A stretch of 64,000 bases of DNA from Mycolicibacterium mengxianglii (lineage in GTDB: Bacteria; Actinomycetota; Actinomycetes; Mycobacteriales; Mycobacteriaceae), in NCBI RefSeq assembly GCF_015710575.1, contig NZ_CP065373.1, positions 3,658,001 through 3,722,000 of the forward strand, read 5' to 3'. Below the pieces are notes generated by a model that saw nothing but the letters and a program-made list of their open reading frames with translations, was not told where the DNA came from and did no database searches. This document shows positions 25,617 through 33,851 of the stretch, in pieces; position 1 is the stretch's first letter; every line of letters starts with the position of its first letter. Position numbers and translations under genes: made by a program.

Positions 25617-25678
25617 GCCTGGTAGCACGCCGCTGAGTGCGGGCGGTTCCTGTCGGCCGGACGTGTCAGGCTGGCAGG

Positions 25679-27205
25679 GTGTTGCTCAGTGATGTCGTTG
25701 ACGCTTCTTCGGACGTCGGTGCCACGTCGTCTCGGCTGTCGAAGGTGGCGCGGATTGCCACGTTGCTCGGCGTCGCCGGACATGACGACGCTGATCTGAT
25801 CTCTGTAGTCGTGTCCTGGTTGTCCGGCGAGTTACCGCAACGCCAGATCGGAGTGGGCCGGGCGGCTCTGAAGTCGTTACCGAAGCCGGCTGAGGCATCG
25901 ACGTTGACGGTGGCCGAGGTCGACACGATGCTCACCCAGATCGGCGCCGTCACGGGCAAAGGGTCGCAAGCCCGCCGTTCGCAAATGATCGCCGCATTGT
26001 TCGCCGCGGCCACCGAACCCGAGCAGACGTTTTTACGTCGTCTCCTCGCCGGCGAGTTGCGGCAGGGTGCACTGATCGGGGTGATGGTCGACGCCGTCGC
26101 CAGAGCCGCAGCCATCCCAGCCCCGGTAGTGCGGCGGGCAGCGATGCTCGGCGGCGCCCTGCCCGCGGTGGCGGCGGCTGCCATCGGCAACGGCCCCGAG
26201 GCATTGGCGGCCTTCACCCTGCAGGTAGGCAGACCGGTGGGTCCCATGCTGGCCCAGACCGCCGGTAGTGTGGCCGATGCGCTCGAAAAGCTGGGCGGTG
26301 AGGCCATTTTCGAGGCAAAACTCGACGGGGCCAGAGTCCAAATCCATCGCCGCGGAGACGACGTCTCCATTTTCACCCGCAGTCTCGACGATGTGACGAC
26401 ACGGCTGCCTGAAGTCGTCGAAGCCACCTTGGCCTTACCGGTTACCGACCTCATCGCAGATGGTGAGGCCATCGCACTGCGACCGGATGGACGGCCACAC
26501 CGATTTCAGGTCACCGCATCCCGTTTCGGCCGCGCCGAGCGCTCTGATCAACCGCTGTCGGTCTTCTTTTTCGACCTGCTGCATCTTGACGGCGCCGACC
26601 TGCTGGACGCGCCGGCCATTGAACGGGCCGCCGCACTCGACGGCATAGTCCCTGATCGGTTCCGAGTGGACCGCCTGATCACCACGGATCCTGAAGCTGC
26701 ACAGCAGTTCCTGGACGCAACCCTCGCTGCCGGGCATGAGGGTGTGATGGCCAAATCTCTGACTGCGCCGTACGAAGCCGGCAGGCGGGGGTCGGGCTGG
26801 CTCAAGGTCAAGCCGGTCCATACCCTCGATCTCGTGGTCCTCGCAGTCGAGTGGGGATCCGGCCGGCGTACCGGCAAGCTCTCGAACATCCACCTCGGTG
26901 CCCTCGATCCGACCACTGGCGAATTCGTGATGTTGGGCAAGACATTCAAGGGCATGACCGATGAAATGCTCGACTGGCAGACAGCACGTTTCACTGAACT
27001 CGCAGTCAACGGCACCGCAGGTTACGTGGTGCAGGTCCGACCCGAGCAGGTCGTCGAGATCGCCTTCGACGGCGTACAGGGCTCCACCAGATATCCCGGA
27101 GGCATGGCGCTGCGATTCGCCCGTGTCCTGCGATACCGAGACGACAAGAGTCCGGCCGACGCTGACACCAAAGAGTCGGTCCGCGCGTTCTATGAGCGCG
27201 ACTGA
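25679..27205 (+). CDS. ligB: ATP-dependent DNA ligase LigB
   Basis: A 508-residue ligase. GTG 25679 gives the N-terminus [19 protein letters not shown], which lines up with M. tuberculosis LigB (Rv3062). An N-terminal helical DNA-binding domain (residues 1-200) is followed by the nucleotidyltransferase core with the adenylated Lys in [20 protein letters not shown] (motif III), [18 protein letters not shown] (motif IV) and WLKVKP (motif V), then an OB domain. It seals nicks using ATP and is separate from the essential NAD-dependent LigA. The order fadE22-ligB-cstA follows M. tuberculosis, apart from the inserted SDR, molybdoenzyme and YqeY genes. Confidence 0.95.
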   Translation: MLLSDVVDASSDVGATSSRLSKVARIATLLGVAGHDDADLISVVVSWLSGELPQRQIGVGRAALKSLPKPAEASTLTVAEVDTMLTQIGAVTGKGSQARRSQMIAALFAAATEPEQTFLRRLLAGELRQGALIGVMVDAVARAAAIPAPVVRRAAMLGGALPAVAAAAIGNGPEALAAFTLQVGRPVGPMLAQTAGSVADALEKLGGEAIFEAKLDGARVQIHRRGDDVSIFTRSLDDVTTRLPEVVEATLALPVTDLIADGEAIALRPDGRPHRFQVTASRFGRAERSDQPLSVFFFDLLHLDGADLLDAPAIERAAALDGIVPDRFRVDRLITTDPEAAQQFLDATLAAGHEGVMAKSLTAPYEAGRRGSGWLKVKPVHTLDLVVLAVEWGSGRRTGKLSNIHLGALDPTTGEFVMLGKTFKGMTDEMLDWQTARFTELAVNGTAGYVVQVRPEQVVEIAFDGVQGSTRYPGGMALRFARVLRYRDDKSPADADTKESVRAFYERD

Positions 27206-27258
27206 GTGGAGCGCGACTGAGTGTTGACCGTTGCGTTGTTGACACGGCAGAGATCTCG

Positions 27259-27289
27259 CCTGGCCCGCCAGGGTTACTCCTAGTAGTAA
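27259..27289. promoter_or_regulatory. inverted repeats in the ligB-cstA spacer
   Basis: Two adjacent symmetric elements lie in the 278-base spacer. CCTGGC-CC-GCCAGG (27259-27272) is a short hairpin that may end the ligB transcript. TTACTCCTAGTAGTAA (27274-27289) is palindromic at 14 of 16 positions and lies about 195 bases upstream of cstA, so it may be an operator. Nothing else notable is seen in 27206-27483. Confidence 0.35.
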
Positions 27290-27483
27290 GACGGCCTCCC
27301 TCCCGGGGCCCGGCACGGGGAGAATCGTCGGCGACATATCCGGCCCGTTTCTCCAGGCGCACCCCGAGACCAAGGGCCCGGTATTGCCTGCCCGGTCCAG
27401 CGTCGCGTCGGTCAGTTCAGGCGATTGGGTATCAACTCCCCCGTTTCGCCCAATCGGCGATACGGCGGTGAAAGGATCACTGA

Positions 27484-29778
27484 ATGTCTTCACCTTCTGC
27501 CGCACCGTCGGGGCAGCTCGAGGAACGCGACGGCGAAATTACATTCATCCGAACCGACAAGGACCTGCCACCGGTCGCGATCATCGACCGTTCGCCGATC
27601 ACCGGTAAGCACCGCGCCATCTTCGGCATCATTGCGCTGGTCGGCGCCACCGCCTGGGCGATGATCGCGTTCTTCCGGGGTGAGACCGTCAACGCCGTGT
27701 GGTTCGTGATCGCCGCCGTCTGCACCTACGTCATCGGATTCCGTTTCTACGCACGGCTTATCGAGATGAAGATCGTCAAGCCCCGCGACGACCACGCGAC
27801 CCCGGCCGAGGTGTTCGAGAACGGTACCGACTACCTGCCGACTGATCGCCGCGTGTTGTTCGGACATCATTTCGCGGCGATCGCCGGGGCCGGCCCGCTG
27901 GTGGGCCCCGTGCTGGCCACCCAGATGGGCTATCTTCCGAGCACCATCTGGATCATCGTCGGCGCCGTCGTCGCCGGATGCGTTCAGGACTACCTGGTAC
28001 TGGCGATCTCCACCCGCCGCCGCGGGCGCTCGCTGGGCCAGATGGCCCGCGATGAACTGGGCGCCGTCGGCGGTGCCGCGGCCATCGTCGGGGTGCTCGT
28101 CATCATGGTCATTCTGCTGGCCGTGCTGGCGCTGGTGGTGGTCAACGCGCTCGCCGAAAGCCCGTGGGGCGTCTTCTCCATCGCGATGACCATCCCGATC
28201 GCCCTCTTCATGGGCCTGTACCTGCGCTTCCTGCGGCCCGGGCGGGTGTCGGAGGTGTCGGTGATCGGTGTGGCCCTGCTGTTGCTCGCGGTGGTGGCCG
28301 GCGGCTGGGTGGCCGAAACCGATTGGGGCGTCAACTGGTTCACACTGTCGAAGGTCACGCTGTCGTGGTGCATCATCATCTACGGCCTGGCGGCTTCCGT
28401 GCTGCCGGTGTGGTTGTTGCTGGCTCCGCGCGACTACCTGTCCACATTCATGAAGGTCGGCACGATCATCCTGCTGGCCATCGGCATCCTGGTGGCGCGA
28501 CCGGTCATGGAGGCACCGGCGGTGTCGTCGTTCGCCAGCAGTGGCACCGGTCCGGTGTTCGCCGGCTCGTTGTTCCCGTTCCTGTTCATCACGATCGCGT
28601 GTGGCGCGCTGTCCGGTTTCCACTCGCTGATCTCCTCCGGCACCACACCGAAGATGCTGGAGAAGGAAGGCCAGATGCGGCTGATCGGCTACGGGGGCAT
28701 GCTCACCGAGTCGTTTGTGGCGATCATGGCGCTGATCACCGCGTGCATCCTCAACCAGCACCTGTATTTCGCGATCAATGCACCGTCCGCGCAGACCGGG
28801 ACCACGGCGCAGACCGCCGCTGAGTACGTCAACGGGTTGGGCCTCGCGGGTGCGCCCATCACACCCGAGGACATCGACCAGGCCGCCGCCAGCGTCGGCG
28901 AGACGTCCATCATCTCGCGTACCGGTGGCGCGCCGACACTGGCGTTCGGTATGTCCGAAGTGCTGCACCAGGTGTTCGGCGGGCAGGCCCTCCGCGCGTT
29001 CTGGTACCACTTCGCGATCATGTTCGAGGCGCTGTTCATCCTCACCACCGTCGACGCCGGCACCCGGGTCGCCCGGTTCATGTTGTCCGACGGCCTGGCC
29101 AACCTCGGCGGTCCAATGGCCAAGCTGCGCAATCCCAGCTGGCGGGTGGGCGCCTGGATCTGCAGCGTCGTGGTTGTCGCCGCGTGGGGGTCGATCCTGC
29201 TGATGGGGGTCAGCGATCCCCTCGGTGGCATCAACACACTCTTCCCGCTGTTCGGTATCGCGAACCAGCTGCTGGCCGCCATGGCGCTCACCTTGGTCAC
29301 CGTGGTGGTGATCAAGAAGGGCCTGCTGAAGTGGGCGTGGATTCCCGGCGTCCCCCTGCTGTGGGATCTGGTGGTGACACTGACCGCGTCGTGGCAGAAG
29401 ATCTTCTCCGGCGATCCCAAACTGGGCTATTGGACCCAGCATTTCCAGTACAAAGCTGCTCAGGACGCCGGAGAGACCGCGTTCGGGTCGGCCAAGAACG
29501 CCGATCAACTGGCCGATGTGGTGCGCAACACCTTCATCCAGGGATCGCTGTCGATCCTGTTCGCTGTCCTGGTGGTGATCGTGTTCATCGCGGGTGTGGT
29601 CGCCGCGCTGCAGGCGATCCGCGGTGGTGGCCGGCCGCTTTCGGAGGATGACCCGGTGCCGTCCCGAATCTTCGCCCCTTCAGGGATGATTCCGACAGCC
29701 GCCGAGAAGGAGGTGAGCAAGCTTTGGGAAGAGTACGCCAACTCGCACGCCAAATCAGTTGGTACTGCGCGACATTGA
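27484..29778 (+). CDS. cstA: CstA-family carbon starvation / pyruvate transporter
   Basis: A 764-residue polytopic membrane protein of the CstA family, which imports pyruvate or peptides in enteric bacteria. After a 45-residue cytoplasmic N-terminus there are about 16-18 hydrophobic helices. Family landmarks include FGHHFAAIAGAGPLVGPVLA (residues 120-140), QDYLVLAIS, SGFHSLISSGTTPKML, and FEALFILTTVDAGTR. AAAGGA lies upstream of ATG 27484. It corresponds to Rv3063. A small ybdD-like gene overlaps its last 55 bases, the conserved partner arrangement. The name reflects starvation induction in E. coli; regulation here is unknown. Confidence 0.93.
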   Translation: MSSPSAAPSGQLEERDGEITFIRTDKDLPPVAIIDRSPITGKHRAIFGIIALVGATAWAMIAFFRGETVNAVWFVIAAVCTYVIGFRFYARLIEMKIVKPRDDHATPAEVFENGTDYLPTDRRVLFGHHFAAIAGAGPLVGPVLATQMGYLPSTIWIIVGAVVAGCVQDYLVLAISTRRRGRSLGQMARDELGAVGGAAAIVGVLVIMVILLAVLALVVVNALAESPWGVFSIAMTIPIALFMGLYLRFLRPGRVSEVSVIGVALLLLAVVAGGWVAETDWGVNWFTLSKVTLSWCIIIYGLAASVLPVWLLLAPRDYLSTFMKVGTIILLAIGILVARPVMEAPAVSSFASSGTGPVFAGSLFPFLFITIACGALSGFHSLISSGTTPKMLEKEGQMRLIGYGGMLTESFVAIMALITACILNQHLYFAINAPSAQTGTTAQTAAEYVNGLGLAGAPITPEDIDQAAASVGETSIISRTGGAPTLAFGMSEVLHQVFGGQALRAFWYHFAIMFEALFILTTVDAGTRVARFMLSDGLANLGGPMAKLRNPSWRVGAWICSVVVVAAWGSILLMGVSDPLGGINTLFPLFGIANQLLAAMALTLVTVVVIKKGLLKWAWIPGVPLLWDLVVTLTASWQKIFSGDPKLGYWTQHFQYKAAQDAGETAFGSAKNADQLADVVRNTFIQGSLSILFAVLVVIVFIAGVVAALQAIRGGGRPLSEDDPVPSRIFAPSGMIPTAAEKEVSKLWEEYANSHAKSVGTARH

Positions 29779-29915
29779 TGGGCGACAACCACTACCGTCG
29801 CTACGTTGCACTCCGGGAGCGCACCCACCCCGGCGAGCCGGTGATCAATGAACGCCAATATTGGCGCATGCGCCATGCGGCCACCGAATCGAACCCGAAT
29901 ACGCGGTGCTGCTGA
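29724..29915 (+). CDS. YbdD/YjiX-family small protein partner of CstA
   Basis: A 63-residue protein that starts at TTG 29724, ten bases after a near-perfect AAGGAGG site (29707-29713) placed inside the end of cstA. The overlap of 55 bases and the strong site make the unusual start codon credible. Sequence fits the YbdD family: an N-terminal helix with ARQISWYCATLMGD, then HYRRYVALRERTHPGEPVINERQYWR, and the actinobacterial ending RCC. YbdD-type proteins are required together with CstA-type transporters for pyruvate uptake in E. coli. Confidence 0.88.
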   Translation: MGRVRQLARQISWYCATLMGDNHYRRYVALRERTHPGEPVINERQYWRMRHAATESNPNTRCC

Positions 29916-30180
29916 CCGGCCGACAAGTGCCGGATAGATCACACCTGGCGCTCCGGTGGCGGTTATCGGCCACACGTGCGGTAACCTGGTGTCAACGCTG
30001 GCTTCGCAACTGCGCAAACCAGCACGTCGCTGAACGAGCGCGCCGAGACGTCACGAGTATTCGATGAAATGTCTCGATACCCGATCCCGGTTATTTGCGC
30101 ATACACACGGCTCCTTTCGCGGCGAACGATCTTGCCATGAGGCAATGTCGCCACTCGATGCCCGAAAGGCACCACCCACT

Positions 30181-31569
30181 GTGACTTCTGCTGTTCCCGT
30201 TTCGCCTTCCGCTGTTCCCGTTACCTTTGCTGACCTCGGCATCCGTGAGTCCCTCGTCCGGAGCCTCGCCGAGCGCGGAATCACCCATCCCTTCCCCATC
30301 CAGATCGAGACCGTTCCCGACAGCCTCGCCGGTCGTGACGTGCTCGGTCGCGGCAAGACCGGCAGCGGCAAGACGCTGGCCTTCGCGCTGCCCCTGATCA
30401 GCCGCCTGAACGGTGGACGTCGCCGGGCCAGCCGCCCCTCCGGCCTGGTGCTGGCACCCACCCGTGAGCTCGCCACCCAGATCACCGCGACCCTCGAGCC
30501 GCTGGCCACCGCCAACGGCCTGACCGTCACCACCATCTTCGGCGGTGTTTCGCAGTCCCGTCAGGTCAGCGCCCTGCGTGCCGGAGTCGATATCGTCGTC
30601 GCCTGCCCGGGTCGCCTCGAAGACCTGATGCGGCAGCGCGAGATCAACCTCGACGCGGTGGAGGTCACCGTGATCGACGAGGCCGATCACATGGCCGACC
30701 TGGGCTTCCTGCCCGGTGTCACCCGCATCCTGACCGCGACCCCTTCCGGAGGTCAGCGCATGCTGTTCTCGGCGACGCTGGACAACGGAGTCGACAAGCT
30801 GGTCAACCGGTTCATGACCAATCCGGTGATGCACTCGATCGACGAGGCCAACTCGCCGGTCGCAGCAATGACACACCACGTGTTCCACGTCTCCGGCGTC
30901 GAAGCCAAGCGCAAGTTGGTACAGCAGCTCGCCTCCGGAACCGGACGGCGGATCCTGTTCATGCGCACCAAACACCAGGCGCGCAAGCTCGCCAAGCAGC
31001 TGACCGACTCCGGTGTGCCCTCAGTCGACCTGCACGGCAACCTGTCTCAGCCGGCCCGTGACCGCAACCTCGCGGCCTTCACCTCAGGCCAGGCGCGCGT
31101 CCTCGTCGCCACCGACATCGCCGCCCGCGGCGTGCACGTCGATGACGTCGAATTGGTGGTGCACGTCGATCCCCCGATGGAACACAAGGCATATCTGCAC
31201 CGTTCGGGCCGCACCGCACGCGCGGGCAGCTCGGGTGATGTGGTCACCGTCGTGCTGCCCGAGCAGCGCCGGGATACCCAGGCGCTGCTGCGCAAGGCCG
31301 GGATCAACGTCAAACCCCAAGACGTCGTGTCGGATTCCGCGCCGGTGCAGGCACTCGTGGGAGAAATCGCCCCGTACCAGGCTCCGGCACCCGTGGTCGC
31401 TCAAGCACCCCAAAGCACCCGCACCCGCCGTCCCGCCACCGGCTCTGCTCGACGCAGCGGTGGCCAGGGCGCAGCCCCCCGCAGCGGCGGCGGTGCGGGC
31501 AGCTCCGCACGCGGTCGTCGCGGTGGACGCACTCAGACCAGCGGTCGTGACGGAGCTCGCACCCGCTAA
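30181..31569 (+). CDS. DEAD-box ATP-dependent RNA helicase
   Basis: A 462-residue helicase. Motifs appear in order: Q motif (FADLGIRESL to HPFPIQ), Walker A GKTGSGKT, PTRELA, DEAD in VIDEADHM, SAT, then the second RecA domain with ATDIAARGVHVDDV and HRSGRTARAG. The C-terminal 75 residues are Gly/Arg/Ser-rich (RRSGGQG, RGRRGGRT), a likely RNA-binding tail. Such RhlE-like helicases act in ribosome assembly, RNA decay and cold adaptation. The start is uncertain: GTG 30181 with AAAGG eleven bases upstream is used, but ATG 30145 and 30064 are in frame. The 265-base spacer before it may include a long 5' leader. Its stop overlaps the convergent gene by four bases. Confidence 0.9.
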   Translation: MTSAVPVSPSAVPVTFADLGIRESLVRSLAERGITHPFPIQIETVPDSLAGRDVLGRGKTGSGKTLAFALPLISRLNGGRRRASRPSGLVLAPTRELATQITATLEPLATANGLTVTTIFGGVSQSRQVSALRAGVDIVVACPGRLEDLMRQREINLDAVEVTVIDEADHMADLGFLPGVTRILTATPSGGQRMLFSATLDNGVDKLVNRFMTNPVMHSIDEANSPVAAMTHHVFHVSGVEAKRKLVQQLASGTGRRILFMRTKHQARKLAKQLTDSGVPSVDLHGNLSQPARDRNLAAFTSGQARVLVATDIAARGVHVDDVELVVHVDPPMEHKAYLHRSGRTARAGSSGDVVTVVLPEQRRDTQALLRKAGINVKPQDVVSDSAPVQALVGEIAPYQAPAPVVAQAPQSTRTRRPATGSARRSGGQGAAPRSGGGAGSSARGRRGGRTQTSGRDGARTR

Positions 31570-32198
31570 CTCGCGCGGGCCAGCACGTACGGTTCGACGC
31601 GCACAGCGCGCAACCGGTGCTCCGCAATGCAGGATTCGGCGAACGATTCGATGGGCAGCTCGCGTATCCCGGTGTCAAACCGGGCCACGGGCAGCTCATC
31701 GAATCCCGCCGAGTGCGGTCCGTGGATCGCAGCCCAGGCCAGCCCGCGGCGCTCGTCGGGAAACGTGACCACCAGAGCGTCATCGGGCGTCATCTGATCC
31801 AGCACCGTCCCCACCGGGTCCTCGGGCTCGGCGAGAACAATGACGGGTTCGGCACCGCGTTCTGTGGCGGCGCCCAGATGGGCACGCACTTCGTCCTGCA
31901 CGTCACCGGCGGAAAGCACTCGCTGCAAGAACATTCGGTCGCTGAGCCGGTCCCGGTGTACCGCACCGACCTTGCTCCGTACCCAGATGCCGGCAACTTT
32001 GGCCTCGACGTGTTCGATGACCCGCGGTAGTTCGTGGCGGTCGACGTTGAGCCGACTGGTCAGCTCATTCCGGTAGGACGCGCGCGCCTCGGCGATCGTG
32101 TCCGCCGCACCAGCGCAGTGGCTGGGCAGCGACCTGTAGGTGATGCCGGGTTGCTGGTCGGAATGATTGCGGAAGACCACATTTTCGTTGGTAGTCAT
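31566..32198 (-). CDS. conserved mycobacterial protein of unknown function
   Basis: This 210-residue soluble protein is not assigned to a family. It starts at ATG 32198 with AAAGGA about ten bases upstream. There is no signal peptide or membrane helix. The N-terminal part is His- and Ser-rich (FRNHSDQQPG, LPSHCAGAAD), the centre is charged (VRSKVGAVHRDRLSDRMFLQRVL), and a region near residue 110 alternates hydrophobic strands (PVIVLAEPEDPVGTVL, DDALVVTFPDERRG), suggesting an alpha/beta fold. It follows a 42-residue small ORF by 43 bases, which in turn overlaps the MFS gene, so the three are probably co-transcribed. Confidence 0.65.
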   Translation of the reverse strand: MTTNENVVFRNHSDQQPGITYRSLPSHCAGAADTIAEARASYRNELTSRLNVDRHELPRVIEHVEAKVAGIWVRSKVGAVHRDRLSDRMFLQRVLSAGDVQDEVRAHLGAATERGAEPVIVLAEPEDPVGTVLDQMTPDDALVVTFPDERRGLAWAAIHGPHSAGFDELPVARFDTGIRELPIESFAESCIAEHRLRAVRVEPYVLARAS

Positions 32199-32241
32199 GG
32201 TGTTTCGGTTCCTTTCGTCCTACCGGTATGCCAGGGGACGA

Positions 32242-32370
32242 CTATCTGCCTACGGTGGCAACTTTGAGTGATCCCCGGCTCGGCAGGGTGAGGGTGAACT
32301 TTCGACCCCCGGGCAGAAAGAGCTCCACCCGGGTTCGTTCGGTGTCGTCGGTCCGGTTCATCTCATTCAT
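32242..32370 (-). CDS. candidate 42-residue small protein coupled to the MFS gene
   Basis: The frame begins at ATG 32370, eight bases before the end of the MFS gene (start and stop interleave), with GAAGG six bases upstream, and ends with TAG at 32242. The product begins MNEMNRTDDTERTR and continues with a strictly alternating beta-like stretch (RVELFLPGG, KFTLTLPSRG, LKVATVGR). Codon use is typical of the genome (G/C at most third positions). The arrangement MFS - small ORF - unknown gene looks like an operon. No family is recognised. Confidence 0.6.
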   Translation of the reverse strand: MNEMNRTDDTERTRVELFLPGGRKFTLTLPSRGSLKVATVGR

Positions 32371-33613
32371 CGCGGACCTTCTTTTCCTTCCGTTGCAGAA
32401 GCACTGCGATGGTCAGCACCACCAGGCCGCTGGCGGCCATTACCGCGCCGGCGGCCGCGGGGGCGGTGTATCCGAGGCCCGCAGCGATCACCAGACCGCC
32501 GATCCAGGCACCCGCGGCATTGGCGATGTTGAGGGCCGAGTGGTTCAAGGCGGCGGCCAGCGTCTGCGCATCCGCGGCGACATCCATCAGCCGGGTCTGC
32601 AGCGCGGGCGCCATCGCCGCACCACTGGCGGCGATTCCGAACAGCAGAATCAGCGCTGACCACGGATTATGGGCCGCGACAACGAATCCCGCCAGCATGA
32701 CCCCCAGTGCGGTGATCGTGATGTACAGGCTGCGAACCACCGAACGGTCGGCCATCCGCCCGCCGACGGTGTTGCCGACGACCATGCCGGCGCCGAAGAC
32801 CATCAATGCCAGCGGGATCAGTCCCCGGGACATGCCGGCGACATCGGTCATGGTGGTCGCGACATAGGTGTAAACGGCGAACATGCCACCGAAGCCCACC
32901 ATGCCAATCGCCAGGGCCAGCCACACCTGTGGGCGTTTGAGCGCACCGAGTTCGGTCAGCGGGCTGCTGACCTGATCGGTGCCGATCTCGGGTAACCATG
33001 CCCAGATCGCCGCAAGTGTCACCAGGCCGATCACCACCACCAGCGCGAAGGCGCTTCGCCAGCCCAGCGCCTGCCCCAGCCAGGACGCGGCAGGTACGCC
33101 GACGACGGTGGCCACGGTGAGGCCGGTCATCACCTGGGCGACCGCCTTGGCGCGCCGGGCGGGTCCGAGCATGCGGGCCGCCACCAGGGCAGCGACACCG
33201 AAGTACGCACCGTGCGGCAGCCCGGCAATGAAGCGGGCGCCGATGAGGGCTTCATAGTTGGGCGCCAGGACCGAAGCCAGGTTGCCGACGATGAACACCA
33301 CCATCAGGCTCATCAGCAGCACCCTGCGCGACACCCGCGCCGTCAATGACGCGATCACCGGGGCGCCGATGACGACACCGAGGGCATACGCAGAGATGAC
33401 GTGCCCGGCTATCGGTTCGGAGACATCCATTCCGGCGGCGATATCAGGCAGCAGACCCATGGCGACGAACTCGGTGGTGCCGATGCCGAAGCCACCGAGT
33501 GCCAGGGCGAACACCGCCAGCCGCAACACCGGTGGTGGTGGTGCGACGACGGCGGCCGAGGTGGACGGTCGGCCAGGAGAGCCTGGGCGGCCAGCAGTAA
33601 GAGTCACAGTCAA
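32363..33613 (-). CDS. MFS transporter (DHA1, AraJ/Bcr-like)
   Basis: A 416-residue transporter with 12 hydrophobic helices. Loop motifs are LTARVSRRVLLM (A-like motif between helices 2 and 3), RFIAGLPHGAYFGV, and VVGVPAASWLGQALGWRSAF (motif C-like). FGIGTTEFVAMGLLPDIA in helix 1 is typical of AraJ/YdhP-type sugar or drug efflux proteins. The TTG at 33613 has GAGG eight bases upstream; a GTG two codons later is possible. It is divergent from a ROK regulator whose spacer holds an inverted repeat, so the regulator probably controls it. Export of a sugar-like metabolite is a reasonable but unproven inference. Confidence 0.88.
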   Translation of the reverse strand: MTVTLTAGRPGSPGRPSTSAAVVAPPPPVLRLAVFALALGGFGIGTTEFVAMGLLPDIAAGMDVSEPIAGHVISAYALGVVIGAPVIASLTARVSRRVLLMSLMVVFIVGNLASVLAPNYEALIGARFIAGLPHGAYFGVAALVAARMLGPARRAKAVAQVMTGLTVATVVGVPAASWLGQALGWRSAFALVVVIGLVTLAAIWAWLPEIGTDQVSSPLTELGALKRPQVWLALAIGMVGFGGMFAVYTYVATTMTDVAGMSRGLIPLALMVFGAGMVVGNTVGGRMADRSVVRSLYITITALGVMLAGFVVAAHNPWSALILLFGIAASGAAMAPALQTRLMDVAADAQTLAAALNHSALNIANAAGAWIGGLVIAAGLGYTAPAAAGAVMAASGLVVLTIAVLLQRKEKKVRDE

Positions 33614-33777
33614 CTTTCGCGCCTCGTGGTGGGCTGTCGTACGGAGCCGAGGTCATCACCGCGGCTCCGGATAGGCACCCGCTGCGTTGCAGGGCGCTTC
33701 CGTCTGCCCTGAGCCTATCGGCACTTTGGCCCGCCACCCAATCGACTTACGTCTTTTTAAGGACGAAGTGAGGATTC

Positions 33778-33824
33778 TTACAACTATTGGCGATCCTTTG
33801 TTCAGGTTGTTTCAATGGTTGTAA
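33778..33824. promoter_or_regulatory. inverted repeat operator between MFS and ROK genes
   Basis: TTACAACTATTG (33778-33789) and CAATGGTTGTAA (33813-33824) are inverted copies matching at 11 of 12 positions, 23 bases apart. The spacing of about three turns centre-to-centre would suit a ROK dimer or looping. The site is about 30 bases upstream of the ROK ribosome site. Confidence 0.5.
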
Positions 33825-33851
33825 TCGCGTTTCCTCGAAAGGAGCCAGGTC

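Noticed and set aside
27490..29508. 672-codon minus-strand frame opposite cstA
   Set aside because: His/Asp/Gln-rich shadow of the cstA codons with no ribosome site and no domain.
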